Virus record (IMG/VR): IMGVR_UViG_3300010399_000019
Location: 1 to 41,370 of that record
Length of the DNA stretch: 41,370 nucleotides
DNA from: a virus
Reading direction: 5' to 3' (one strand)
The stretch's first letter is position 1; every line of letters begins with the position of its first letter. The notes below the pieces were generated by a model, which worked only from the letters and a program-made list of their open reading frames with translations, did not search any database and was not told where the DNA came from. Position numbers and translations under genes: made by a program. Positions 30,795 through 37,898 of the stretch are shown here, one piece after another.

Positions 30795-31309
30795 AGAGCC
30801 GCCCGTCTTGCCCTGATTTCAGTTAGCATTTTTTCCAGGTCCAATGATGTGTAGTGATACGGCTCTTTGCTCCTTTCCCAGAGAGCTTCATAGAACTCGT
30901 CACCAAATAATTCCCGGTGTCGTTCGCCGTAATCGAGGCGATGCCACCTTTCCCCAGCGTTACATGGAGCGCACGCCCCAACGATGTTCCCGATCCCCAT
31001 AAAGTCAAGGTCCCAACGAACTTTCCATTTTCCCCTAGGCAATAAGTGGTAGCCGACTTCACTACGTCCGGTGCATTGCGCCGCCTTTCGGATTCGGCAA
31101 CCTTGCGATTCGTCCCTTTTGACGGCATAAGCCTGAGCCTCCTTGTCTAATTGATCACGCAGCCGCACGAATAACGACTTTTTGCGCCGGGGCTTCCGCT
31201 TCGACTTCTTCCCCCGCAAGCCTAAAGCAATTCCTTTAGCTGTTCTCTTTTCTTTACGAACTGCGGCGGCGGCTTGCTTGGCTAGAACGGCGTCGTAGGC
31301 TTCGGTCAT
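30791..31309 (-). CDS. NinG-like/HNH-type protein
   Basis: ATG 31309 (ATGA overlap) gives 172 residues. A Lys/Arg-rich N-terminal half (RGKKSKRKPRRKKSLFVRLR) leads to a metal-binding part: GCRIRKAAQCTGRSEVGYHLLPRG, VRWDLDFMGIGN, CAPCNAGERW. This resembles the NinG/HNH fold in which Cys and His residues bind zinc near a cleavage site. NinG-type proteins act in phage recombination, consistent with the ERF gene in the same operon. A longer frame to 31546 runs antisense-like through two other genes and is rejected. Confidence 0.7.
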   Translation of the reverse strand: MTEAYDAVLAKQAAAAVRKEKRTAKGIALGLRGKKSKRKPRRKKSLFVRLRDQLDKEAQAYAVKRDESQGCRIRKAAQCTGRSEVGYHLLPRGKWKVRWDLDFMGIGNIVGACAPCNAGERWHRLDYGERHRELFGDEFYEALWERSKEPYHYTSLDLEKMLTEIRARRAAL

Positions 31310-31434
31310 GGGCGGTGAGCGAAGTAATACGTTAGAATGATGGCAGACCAATAGAAGGCGTGAAGCATCGGCCCCCATCCCTTGCGTCCGAAGGCGAATC
31401 CAACCATGAAAGCCGCCATCTTTCCGGCGTTCAT
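31306..31434 (-). CDS. 42-residue membrane protein
   Basis: ATG 31434 and TGA 31306 both lie in ATGA overlaps. The product (MNAGKMAAFMVGFAFGRKGW...) has two short hydrophobic segments separated by GRKGWGP and ends YFAHRP. It probably sits in the inner membrane. The function is unknown. Confidence 0.55.
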   Translation of the reverse strand: MNAGKMAAFMVGFAFGRKGWGPMLHAFYWSAIILTYYFAHRP

Positions 31435-31805
31435 TTTCCCTCCGCGCCCTCGATGGCGTGAATCTTTGAAGTGGCCTTGTTGATAAGACCTTCCATGATC
31501 TGTTCCAACTTGGTCTTGAACTTGCCGTCAAACATATAATGGTCAAGCAAGAAAATCGCCGCGACGGTCAGAATGATATCCTGGTATTTCTCGTAGTACG
31601 CCCTGACGCTCTTAAACATTTTGTACTCCTCCTTTTTTGTTTTAACAGGCTCCGAATGGAATCCATTGCACCCCGGTATTCCGCATCCCGGCCAAGCGCA
31701 TTGAGGCTGACGGTATTGATCTAGAGCGGACTGTCCAAGCATACCGCCTAGGGAGCCTAATTGCGCTTGCTGTTGCGATTGGTACATATAGTCATATGCC
31801 GACAT
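31431..31805 (-). CDS. Dual-start protein: 124-residue form with nested 62-residue membrane form
   Basis: ATG 31805 follows GACGAGGAGTAACA and gives 124 residues: a Gln/Gly-rich head, CAWPGCGIPGCNGFH (Cys cluster), then a basic linker. A second in-frame ATG at 31619 has its own strong site (AAGGAGGAGTACAAA) and gives a 62-residue protein with one membrane helix (IILTVAAIFLLDHYMF) and a helical tail (KTKLEQIMEGLINKATSKIH). The two products would share the membrane part, as in holin/antiholin dual starts, although nothing else links it to lysis. Confidence 0.6.
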   Translation of the reverse strand: MSAYDYMYQSQQQAQLGSLGGMLGQSALDQYRQPQCAWPGCGIPGCNGFHSEPVKTKKEEYKMFKSVRAYYEKYQDIILTVAAIFLLDHYMFDGKFKTKLEQIMEGLINKATSKIHAIEGAEGK

Positions 31806-31807
31806 TG

Positions 31808-31987
31808 TTACTCCTCGTCCTTAACTTCCCTGATTTTAAGTTCCGCGAACTTCCCAAACAGCGTTAAAGCCGCCATAAAAGGCACGGCCTCCGATTCTGG
31901 AACGTCTAGGCGAATCGTCCTTCTCCCCATGGCCCCTATCTTTATTTCTCCGACATAAGCCTTGATGATGATATCGGGGTCACTCAT
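31808..31987 (-). CDS. 59-residue hypothetical protein
   Basis: ATG 31987 overlaps the upstream stop (ATGA). The product has strand-like IIIKAYVGEIKIGAMGRRTI then LDVPESEAVPFMAALTLFG and an acidic tail. The acidic tail codons GACGAGGAG also serve as the ribosome site of the next gene. The function is unknown. Confidence 0.6.
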   Translation of the reverse strand: MSDPDIIIKAYVGEIKIGAMGRRTIRLDVPESEAVPFMAALTLFGKFAELKIREVKDEE

Positions 31988-32211
31988 GGAACCATCTTCA
32001 ATCCGACTTTCCCGTCAGCCTTGATGCGAAGAACGCGGAACTTCATTCCGCTGAACTCCACGATTTCCCCGACGGTGAGCGTGGGGCGAGGGGCCGTCTG
32101 TATGATTTCCTTGACCGCTTTCAGGGTGCGGTACTTCGGCTCCAAGGCGTCGATCTTTCGCGCTAAGTCCGACGGAACAGGCTCAAATCCGGTTTTGGTT
32201 GAGTTTTGCAT
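31984..32211 (-). CDS. Small hypothetical protein with SH3-like C-terminus
   Basis: The 75-residue product starts at ATG 32211 (TAATG; AAGGAG upstream). A helical N-terminal half (LARKIDALEPKYRTLKAVKEI) is followed by strands TVGEIVEFSGMKFRVLRIKADGKVG, like a small beta-barrel. No family is recognised. Confidence 0.65.
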   Translation of the reverse strand: MQNSTKTGFEPVPSDLARKIDALEPKYRTLKAVKEIIQTAPRPTLTVGEIVEFSGMKFRVLRIKADGKVGLKMVP

Positions 32212-32441
32212 TAGATATGTTTCTCCTTGTTTTCCAGTTTGAATCCAAGTTCAAAAAGACACTTAATCATGTCCTCTCGGCGGCATGAACTCATATAAGT
32301 CAATAATCCATTGTCCCCATAGCTAGTAAGTATCAGGGTGAATCCCCATCCCTGCGGCATAATGTCTTTTAGGATTCTTCCAATGTCGCGGCAACACTTC
32401 TCGGCAGTTTCCAGGGTTGCCCGCTTTAATGTTTCACTCAA
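32211..32441 (-). CDS. 76-residue hypothetical protein
   Basis: TTG 32441, after GCGGGGGTGTCCG, starts the frame inside the last codons of the previous gene. The product is alpha/beta: ETAEKCCRDIGRILKDIMP, then GFTLILTSYG and a helical end. Adjacent Cys residues are present, but no motif I can name. Confidence 0.6.
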   Translation of the reverse strand: MSETLKRATLETAEKCCRDIGRILKDIMPQGWGFTLILTSYGDNGLLTYMSSCRREDMIKCLFELGFKLENKEKHI

Positions 32442-32664
32442 CGGACACCCCCGCAGCCTCGGCGCGGCACTCTAAGTCAAACGTCTTAGCCTTCATTGTC
32501 TCGATCAGTGACCGGAGATACATGAAGTCAGCCCGCAATGTCTCATGGTCGGAGTCTTTGTCATCCCCGTAATACTGAATCCAGCCCATGGACCCGCCAG
32601 TCTTTGAGATAGATAGAGCTTCGGCGTATTGCTTGCGGGCGTCGATTTCTTCAAGTCGCGTCAT
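32434..32664 (-). CDS. 76-residue helical protein
   Basis: ATG 32664 follows AAGGGGGAGCT. The product is helical and acidic (RLEEIDARKQYAEALSI; TLRADFMYLRSLIETMKAK). No family is recognised. It shares eight bases with the next gene. Confidence 0.6.
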   Translation of the reverse strand: MTRLEEIDARKQYAEALSISKTGGSMGWIQYYGDDKDSDHETLRADFMYLRSLIETMKAKTFDLECRAEAAGVSVE

Positions 32665-32673
32665 AGCTCCCCC

Positions 32674-33108
32674 TTATTTCGGGACTGTCTTGTAAATGTC
32701 GATCCCCAATTCTTTAAGTTCCGCGTGTCGTCTATGATGATGAGTCTGACAAAGCCAAACAACTTCTAACGGCTTGGAATAGTTTTCGTGATGGCCTTTG
32801 GATTTAATGTCTCCGCAAATCTCGCAGGGCTTTCTAATGAGTTCGCCATCCGCAATAGCCTTTCTCATTATTCGATGGGCCTTAAGAACTCCCTTATTCT
32901 TTATTGACCACCTACGTCTAGCGGGGTACCCTCGCTTTGCCCTAGCGCGGTCATACTCGTTATAGTAGTATCGCCGCTTGGACCTGTTTGCCTGTACGTC
33001 TATTCGCGTACAAGATTTACACTTTCCGAGAAGCCCGTCTCCCATTTGTGGATGACGGTAAAACTCGGATGTCTCTTTTTCCGCGCCGCACTTGAAGCAC
33101 TTTTTCAT
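32674..33108 (-). CDS. HNH-type zinc-finger protein
   Basis: The 144-residue product has an N-terminal CFKCGAEK...CKSC zinc ribbon (residues 4-33) and a basic helical linker. The C-terminal core is CEICGDIKSKGHHENYSKPL followed by LCQTHHHRRHAE. This matches small phage HNH-fold proteins, though the catalytic geometry is uncertain. A TAGAAT-like -10 lies just upstream (33115-33120), so it may have its own weak promoter. It may nick DNA or aid recombination. Confidence 0.75.
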   Translation of the reverse strand: MKKCFKCGAEKETSEFYRHPQMGDGLLGKCKSCTRIDVQANRSKRRYYYNEYDRARAKRGYPARRRWSIKNKGVLKAHRIMRKAIADGELIRKPCEICGDIKSKGHHENYSKPLEVVWLCQTHHHRRHAELKELGIDIYKTVPK

Positions 33109-33151
33109 GCCTCAATTCTACATTAGAACGGACTTTAATTTAAGACCCATT

Positions 33152-33853
33152 CTAAAAAGGCGTTTCCTCTAATTCCAAGGATTTTTCAATCTCCACCTTG
33201 GTGGCGTTCAGGAATCGCCCGTTGCGCTTGAACGCAACCACAATTTTTCTGTTGGTCCCAAGTGCCTGGGCGGCAATTTCGCCCTGAGCCTCTGTCGCGC
33301 TAAACTTCTGACCGTCCGATGAGTAAATCTCAGAGAACATCTTTCCCGCTCCCTTTCCCTTGCCCTCGACAGTAACAACGTCCTCGGGGATGAAGCTGAC
33401 TATCTCGATACCGTCCCCTTGCGCGGCGGCTTTACCGGTAGGACGTTCGGAGGGCGCGGATTGACGGACAGGAGCGGGCTCAGAAGCAGCGGCCCCGTCG
33501 TCGTCCTCGCTAATCACGCCAACCATAGAAGCCAAGCTATAGCGGCGGGCATACGTCCAGGCCGATCCATAAGCCTGCGGGTCCTCTTTCGTCGGCTTGA
33601 TGAGGTATTCCCCGCTCAAAGATTCTCCCGACGTATGGAGCAGGGTAGTCTTTAGAAAGAAATGTCCGTCATGGAACGCTCCCGCCTGGACGATTGAGAA
33701 TCCGTTATCCGTCAGGGCCTTATGGCAAGCCTCCCAAACGCTCCCCAGGTCCGCATACTTGGACTTAAAGAACGGATTGACCGTATCCTTAACGGCCCCC
33801 TTCATTTCCGACTGCGCTTTGACCAATGCGGCGGCAAGACTTTTATTTTCCAT
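33152..33853 (-). CDS. erf: ERF-family single-strand annealing protein
   Basis: The 233-residue product has the ERF signature: SLAAALVKAQSEMKG, NPFFKSKYADLGSVWEA, LTDNGFSIVQ, and KPTKEDPQAYGSAWTYARRY leading to the acidic EDDDG. The Ala/Pro linker (about 125-150) and a C-terminal domain ending LELEETPF follow, the latter resembling SSB-interacting tails. ERF proteins anneal complementary single strands in phage recombination and genome circularisation. The start is ATG 33853 after AAGGGGGATAA. Confidence 0.88.
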   Translation of the reverse strand: MENKSLAAALVKAQSEMKGAVKDTVNPFFKSKYADLGSVWEACHKALTDNGFSIVQAGAFHDGHFFLKTTLLHTSGESLSGEYLIKPTKEDPQAYGSAWTYARRYSLASMVGVISEDDDGAAASEPAPVRQSAPSERPTGKAAAQGDGIEIVSFIPEDVVTVEGKGKGAGKMFSEIYSSDGQKFSATEAQGEIAAQALGTNRKIVVAFKRNGRFLNATKVEIEKSLELEETPF

Positions 33854-33890
33854 TTATCCCCCTTTTCAACTTAACGGAAATCCCCTCAAC

Positions 33891-33932
33891 CACAGTTCAA
33901 CAAAATTAAGAAAGTGACGGATCACAGTTCAA
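33891..33932. repeat. Pair of 10-bp direct repeats upstream of the ERF gene
   Basis: CACAGTTCAA occurs at 33891-33900 and 33923-33932, 32 bases (about three helical turns) apart, in the short gap before the ERF gene. Spacing on one face of the helix suggests a protein-binding site, but two copies can be chance. Confidence 0.35.
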
Positions 33933-34242
33933 ATCCCGCATCCCGCCTTGCCTCGGCCCTATCTTCGGCGGCATCGTACTTATCATCCGCTATTTGGTCC
34001 TGGTAAGCTTCTAGAATCTTGTCCTCTAGGGCGTCTAGAATCCTTCCGTCAGGGTCCTCGATTTCTTCCCCGGCTTCATTCGTGAAGGTGTAGTCCGTCA
34101 CGCTCGGCCCCTCGCCCGGAGTCCCTCCACAGTCGTATGTCGGGCCAGTCGCTGGATAGCCCGGCTCGATCTTGCCGACAAAAAGAATGTCCTCGCCGTC
34201 CCAGCGCAACTCCATTTCAAAGTCAGTCGCGTATCGGCTCAT
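33922..34242 (-). CDS. Acidic hypothetical protein
   Basis: The 106-residue product is very acidic. Strands at the start (EMELRWDGEDILFVGKIEPG) precede a helical tail (LDALEDKILEAYQDQIADDK). The N-terminal part resembles small phage proteins with a Gly/Pro-rich beta domain, but I cannot name a family. Confidence 0.65.
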   Translation of the reverse strand: MSRYATDFEMELRWDGEDILFVGKIEPGYPATGPTYDCGGTPGEGPSVTDYTFTNEAGEEIEDPDGRILDALEDKILEAYQDQIADDKYDAAEDRAEARRDAGFEL

Positions 34243-34251
34243 GGCTCCCCC

Positions 34252-34458
34252 TTAGAGTCCCCTTGCTGCCCTCAGATTGGCACTCTTTTTGTTAAGGCTT
34301 GTCATCGTATGCCACGCTAACCGATGAGACTTAGAACAGTACGCCGTTTCAAAAGCCCCGTTCTTTGGCTTGCGGCTTGCCGGGATAGCCGCCCCACAAA
34401 ATCTACAGCCCCGGCGCGTCTTACCCTGTCCGTCATCCGGCGATTCAACCTTGGTCAT
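34252..34458 (-). CDS. Small zinc-finger protein
   Basis: The 68-residue product has CRFCG (about 18-21) and YCSKSHRLAWH (about 41-51), a Cys/Cys...Cys/His zinc site with basic surroundings. It is the first gene after the promoter at 34473-34501, with an RNA leader of about eight bases. It probably binds nucleic acid. Confidence 0.65.
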   Translation of the reverse strand: MTKVESPDDGQGKTRRGCRFCGAAIPASRKPKNGAFETAYCSKSHRLAWHTMTSLNKKSANLRAARGL

Positions 34459-34472
34459 AGTTAATAGTACCT

Positions 34473-34501
34473 AGTGTAACGATTAGACGGCTGTTAGTCA
34501 A
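34473..34501 (-). promoter_or_regulatory. Promoter for the ERF/HNH segment
   Basis: Reading the minus strand, TTGACT (34501-34496) and TACACT (34478-34473) are 17 bases apart. The -35 overlaps the stop of the upstream gene. It would add expression of the recombination genes within arm B. Confidence 0.6.
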
Positions 34502-34746
34502 GGCTTATTTGCTTCCCCCCTCTCTCCCGGCGCGGGACGCAGGGCGGCGGCGCGGGCGCGGATGTTCTTGCGGATGGTGTAGAAGTCGATTACCCCGATG
34601 TTGTCTTGAATCTCTTTCGCCGCCTCCTCAAACGCCTCCGCAGCGGCTTCGCGCAGAGCGGCGGCGACTTTTCCCGCCGAATCCACCGGAAGGCAGTATT
34701 TGCAGAATGGGGCCAAAATCTCTTTAGCCTTCTCTTCGTAGTTCAC
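34498..34746 (-). CDS. Small helical phage protein
   Basis: The GTG at 34746 follows CAGGAGAGACC. The 82-residue product is Ala/Glu-rich and helical (GKVAAALREAAAEAFEEAAKEI), with a C-terminal IRARAAALRP segment of a kind frequent in phage early proteins. The function is unknown. Confidence 0.6.
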   Translation of the reverse strand: MNYEEKAKEILAPFCKYCLPVDSAGKVAAALREAAAEAFEEAAKEIQDNIGVIDFYTIRKNIRARAAALRPAPGERGEANKP

Positions 34747-34779
34747 GGTCTCTCCTGTTTGGCCCGTGGTACTTAATCA

Positions 34780-35013
34780 CTATCGCTTCTTCCCCCTGGG
34801 AGACGAGGCGCGGTGGCAATCGTCCAGCAGTTTGACAGCCAGAGCTTTGACGAACTCGTATGTGCCGGACTTATTCTTGGTCGCCATCTGGTCGAGTGTG
34901 TCGAAGTCCTCGTCGCCCAGTTCTCGTCGTAATGCCATGCGATAGGACAAGACGGCGCGGCTGTGGGCCGACACCAAACGTTGCGCGAACTTCAAGTCCT
35001 CTTTCTTGCTCAT
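34780..35013 (-). CDS. 77-residue helical protein
   Basis: ATG 35013 overlaps the upstream stop (ATGA). The product (MSKKEDLKFAQRLVSAHSRA...) is helical and charged with a basic C-terminus (RGKKR). Longer in-frame extensions run through the coiled-coil gene and are rejected. No family is recognised. Confidence 0.65.
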   Translation of the reverse strand: MSKKEDLKFAQRLVSAHSRAVLSYRMALRRELGDEDFDTLDQMATKNKSGTYEFVKALAVKLLDDCHRASSPRGKKR

Positions 35014-35666
35014 GGCCGCTCCTCCTGGGCCTGCGCGGCGTCCGCTCCGGGGCGGGGCGGCAACAGCTTTTTGAGTCGGGCTAGCACCGAAACATCGTAG
35101 CGGCCTTCCCCATCCTCGTCGCTGTCGATGCTCTTGACCAGGGCGTCCGCTGCGTCCACGATGGCCCGCAGGCCCTTGACGATTTCCAAGTGGCGAGACA
35201 GAGCTATCCAGTCCGGCTTCTCCGCGCTCTGGCTCGGGGCGCAAGGCTTGTTCGCGGCCACGCATGACGAGCACCGGAGCCCGTTCTTGATGCCTTCGCA
35301 GGGGCTCGGGGCGAGAGAGGCGAGGGCGGCGTTGATTTCCGCCTGTCCTCGCGGGTCTGGAATCCATGTTCTCGCCCTGACTAACGCCTCCCCCATCGCC
35401 TTGACGGTGCGCTCGGCGGACTCGGCGCTGGCGAGATTCTTCTTCGCCAGCGCCGTTTCACCTAGCGACCACTTACGAGCCTCGTCAACATCCACAACCA
35501 GTCCCGCAACCTGAGACTCCAACGCCGCGACCTTCTCGCGTTCGCGGGAAAGTTCGGAGCGGAGTGAGTCGCGCTCATTCGTGATCTGTCGTCCCATGGC
35601 GTTCGTTTCGGCCAGTTCGCGCTTCAAGTTCTCGATGTAGTTTAGGGCTTCGTTTAGTTTGCTCAC
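35010..35666 (-). CDS. Coiled-coil protein with C-terminal Cys motif
   Basis: GTG 35666 overlaps the TGA of the previous gene, giving 218 residues. Residues 1-95 form a long coiled coil (ERDSLRSELSREREKVAALE). A linker with LRCSSCVAANKPC carries three or four Cys, and a helical tail ends acidic. Such proteins are common in phages of many hosts; the role is unknown. Confidence 0.65.
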   Translation of the reverse strand: MSKLNEALNYIENLKRELAETNAMGRQITNERDSLRSELSREREKVAALESQVAGLVVDVDEARKWSLGETALAKKNLASAESAERTVKAMGEALVRARTWIPDPRGQAEINAALASLAPSPCEGIKNGLRCSSCVAANKPCAPSQSAEKPDWIALSRHLEIVKGLRAIVDAADALVKSIDSDEDGEGRYDVSVLARLKKLLPPRPGADAAQAQEERP

Positions 35667-36454
35667 GGCTTGCCTCCATTGGCGGCGATGAACTTCCGCG
35701 CGCCGAGCTTGTGACCGCACTCATTGAAGCAGTCATCGTCTACGAGATTGTCCAGGAGTCTCACCGCCTCGTCGAGCTTTGCCTTGAGGGCGCACGTTTC
35801 AGCGACCGCCGCCGCGATCCCGACCGAATGCAGCGGGCAATGCTCGTCCTTCCAGCATCGGCACTCGGACAGCTTCGTCTCAAGCTCCTTGAAGCGCGCC
35901 TCGGCGGCTTCGGCGCGGGCCAAGTGCTTCTCTGCGGCCTCTTTGTAATTCATGATCAACGCGGAGTCTCGCTCCGCTTCCAACTCCTTGACGCGGGCCT
36001 CGGCGGCTTCGGCGCGTTTCTTGCTCGTCGCGTTCATAACAACGAGTTCGTTCACGTCATTTTGCCGCTCCTCTATCATGACTTGCGCGGAGCGGAGGGC
36101 GCGGGCGAGGGCCATCGCGGCCATCTCATCAGGAGTGGGAATGCGGTCCTTTTGGCATGAGAACGTATTCTCCAAGAACGTCGCCCATCCCGCGGCCCAG
36201 GAGACATCATCCGAATCGGGCGGGTCCGAGTAGGCGGCGATCTTTTCTGCCTGCCTATCGCACTCGCGCTTCCAACCGTCCCTCTCCCTCTTGGTCGCCT
36301 CCAACTCCGCTCGGGTGGCGGTGAGGGCGGAGGAGAGATTGCCGCACATTTCTTCCCACGCCTTCGATGAATGGGCGTGAGGTTCGCGGTCCCAGCATTG
36401 CGGGAAAGCGCACTTGAACGGCAGGGACTTGAACGACGACGGTTCTTCGCTCAT
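35663..36454 (-). CDS. Coiled-coil protein with internal repeat
   Basis: ATG 36454 follows GGAGGACGAG, giving 263 residues. A Cys/His-containing head (CAFPQCWDREPHAH) is followed by coiled coil. RAEAAEAR(V/F)KELE occurs twice about 30 residues apart (near 145 and 175), indicating an internal duplication. ECRCWKDEHCPLHS adds a metal-site-like patch. No enzyme motif is seen. Confidence 0.65.
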   Translation of the reverse strand: MSEEPSSFKSLPFKCAFPQCWDREPHAHSSKAWEEMCGNLSSALTATRAELEATKRERDGWKRECDRQAEKIAAYSDPPDSDDVSWAAGWATFLENTFSCQKDRIPTPDEMAAMALARALRSAQVMIEERQNDVNELVVMNATSKKRAEAAEARVKELEAERDSALIMNYKEAAEKHLARAEAAEARFKELETKLSECRCWKDEHCPLHSVGIAAAVAETCALKAKLDEAVRLLDNLVDDDCFNECGHKLGARKFIAANGGKP

Positions 36455-36648
36455 CTCGTCCTCCGGGAGGGGCGGGGCCGTTCGCCGCCGTGTCCTTTGC
36501 GCGGTCTCTGGCCGTGGCACCAAGCGCAGGCCTTTAGGCTCGCCTCATTTCTGTTCGTCGGAAATCCGTGTGGATCGCAGAAGCAAACCCATACGTCGGC
36601 GCTGGTCCATAATCCGTATTTCAAGACGCTGATCCTCTTGCGCTTCAT
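36451..36648 (-). CDS. 65-residue basic Cys-containing protein
   Basis: ATG 36648 (ATGA) starts a product with KRKRISVLKYGLWTSAD, CFCDPHG and ACAWCHGQRPRKG, a likely Cys4 zinc site, and an Arg-rich end. The strong ribosome site of the next gene lies in its last codons. Confidence 0.6.
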   Translation of the reverse strand: MKRKRISVLKYGLWTSADVWVCFCDPHGFPTNRNEASLKACAWCHGQRPRKGHGGERPRPSRRTR

Positions 36649-36824
36649 CGGGCCTCCACGTCCAAAGCTTTCCCGCCGAGACACCAGGGGCGGACGTCCA
36701 CCTTCTTGATGGTCCCTGAGCGGTGTTCCATCACGTCGCCGCGACCATCGGCATATGGGCCGACCCCGATCTTGACCGCGAGGATTCTTCCGCACGTCGG
36801 GCACTTCCCCTTTCGTCGCCTCAC
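36645..36824 (-). CDS. 59-residue zinc-ribbon-like protein
   Basis: GTG 36824 (GTGA) gives MRRRKGKCPTCGRILAVKIG and a single distal Cys (RPWCLGG). CPTC plus strands suggests a small ribbon or rubredoxin-like knuckle. The upstream extension to 36881 is within the previous gene. Confidence 0.6.
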   Translation of the reverse strand: MRRRKGKCPTCGRILAVKIGVGPYADGRGDVMEHRSGTIKKVDVRPWCLGGKALDVEAR

Positions 36825-37126
36825 GGCTCCCCCATAGCAGAGAGGGCGGCGAGTGCGGCCTTTAACTTGCAGACGCGGCAAGGATTCCCCCTCGTTCCGT
36901 AGGCGCAGATGCAGTTTCCGCCCTCGAACAGACGCGCCGCCTCCACCACTTCGCGCATCCTCTTCACCTCAGCGAGCAAGCCCGCCACTTCGCAGTGGCA
37001 CCATGACCGACTCATGGTTTCGTGGCAGACCAATCCCGCATGACCCGGCTTCGGGATCAAGCACGGAATCTCCGCGCTCAGGTGCTTCTCGATACGCTCC
37101 GAAATCTCCTGGTGCCTGTCTTTCAC
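36821..37126 (-). CDS. Cys-rich helical protein
   Basis: GTG 37126 (GTGA) gives 101 residues: a helical start (DRHQEISERIEKHLS), scattered Cys (IPCLIP, LVCHE, SWCHCEVAG) and GNCICAYGTRGNPCRVCKLK, with at least four clustered metal ligands. The function is unknown. Confidence 0.62.
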   Translation of the reverse strand: MKDRHQEISERIEKHLSAEIPCLIPKPGHAGLVCHETMSRSWCHCEVAGLLAEVKRMREVVEAARLFEGGNCICAYGTRGNPCRVCKLKAALAALSAMGEP

Positions 37127-37707
37127 GCGACCCCCTTTGCGACCAAGGCGAGAATTTCCGATTCGCGGACTGGCGCAAGACCCCAAACGTCCACGCCGAC
37201 GTTTATCATGCGGCCCTTCTGCTTCCATTCCCGGTGAACGTGACCGTGAAGAAGCCAGCCGCCGTTATCCGTTAGGCGGCGATCCGCGAACCGCTCGACT
37301 TCCGTGCTGTCGCCTTGTCCGAGATACGGGTAGTGCGAAAGCGCGAACTCGGTGCCGCCAAGTTCCACGCGACCTGACGGGGCCCACTGGAAGAACCCGA
37401 GGCGTACGGCCTTCTCCGCGCTCTTGATGTCGTCGTGGTTGCCGCGAATGAGAATCTTGGAGCCGTGAAGATTGGCGAGAATGTCATGGGTCTTACCGCT
37501 CCCGTAGAAGCTGAAATCGCCCAAGACAAAAACCTCGTCGCCGTCCTTGACGACGGCATTCCACCTGTCGATAAGCCCCACCGTCATCGCGTCAACGTCC
37601 GCGAACGGGCGTTCGCAATACGGGATCACGTTCTTGTGGCCGAAGTGAGTATCGGCGGTAAAGAACCGCTCCCGCCCCTCCCGCTCTCGCGTCGGTGAGG
37701 GGGTCAC
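37123..37707 (-). CDS. Calcineurin-like metallophosphoesterase
   Basis: GTG 37707 (GTGA) gives 194 residues. The motifs are in order: FFTADTHFGHKNVI (D-x-H), EVFVLGDFSF (GD), ILIRGNHDD (GNHD), FALSHYPY (H) and LHGHVH (GHxH). This is the complete two-metal site of the family. Phage members of this size are phosphodiesterases or phosphatases acting on nucleotides or nucleic-acid ends. The exact substrate is not visible. Confidence 0.9.
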   Translation of the reverse strand: MTPSPTREREGRERFFTADTHFGHKNVIPYCERPFADVDAMTVGLIDRWNAVVKDGDEVFVLGDFSFYGSGKTHDILANLHGSKILIRGNHDDIKSAEKAVRLGFFQWAPSGRVELGGTEFALSHYPYLGQGDSTEVERFADRRLTDNGGWLLHGHVHREWKQKGRMINVGVDVWGLAPVRESEILALVAKGVA

Positions 37708-37898
37708 GCTGTCTCCGTGGGAAGATGGACGCAATGAGTCGCCAGGACGCAACCAGACTTCCCCTCGATCTTCAACATCGGTTCGCGGCACGACGGGATT
37801 CCTTCTTCCCAAATGTCGTAGACCTTGCCGACGTGCTGGAAGTCGGAGTCCCCGAGGACGGAAACGTATCCGACGCGATCACCTATTTTGAACTTCAC
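37704..37898 (-). CDS. Small SH3-like barrel protein
   Basis: GTG 37898 (GTGA) gives a 64-residue product beginning MKFKIGDRVGYVSVLGDS, with further strands (VGKVYDIWEEG; LKIEGKSGCVLA). It has the composition of a small SH3-like barrel. It sits between two coupled genes. The function is unknown. Confidence 0.62.
   Translation of the reverse strand: MKFKIGDRVGYVSVLGDSDFQHVGKVYDIWEEGIPSCREPMLKIEGKSGCVLATHCVHLPTETA

Noticed and set aside
30791-31546. Long form of the NinG-like gene starting at 31546
   Set aside because: The extra 79 residues overlap two coupled genes in another frame and lack natural composition; ATG 31309 fits the ATGA linkage.
34780-35367. 195-residue form of the 34780 gene
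   Set aside because: Its N-terminal two-thirds is an Arg/Pro-rich shadow of the coiled-coil gene; ATG 35013 is coupled to the preceding stop.
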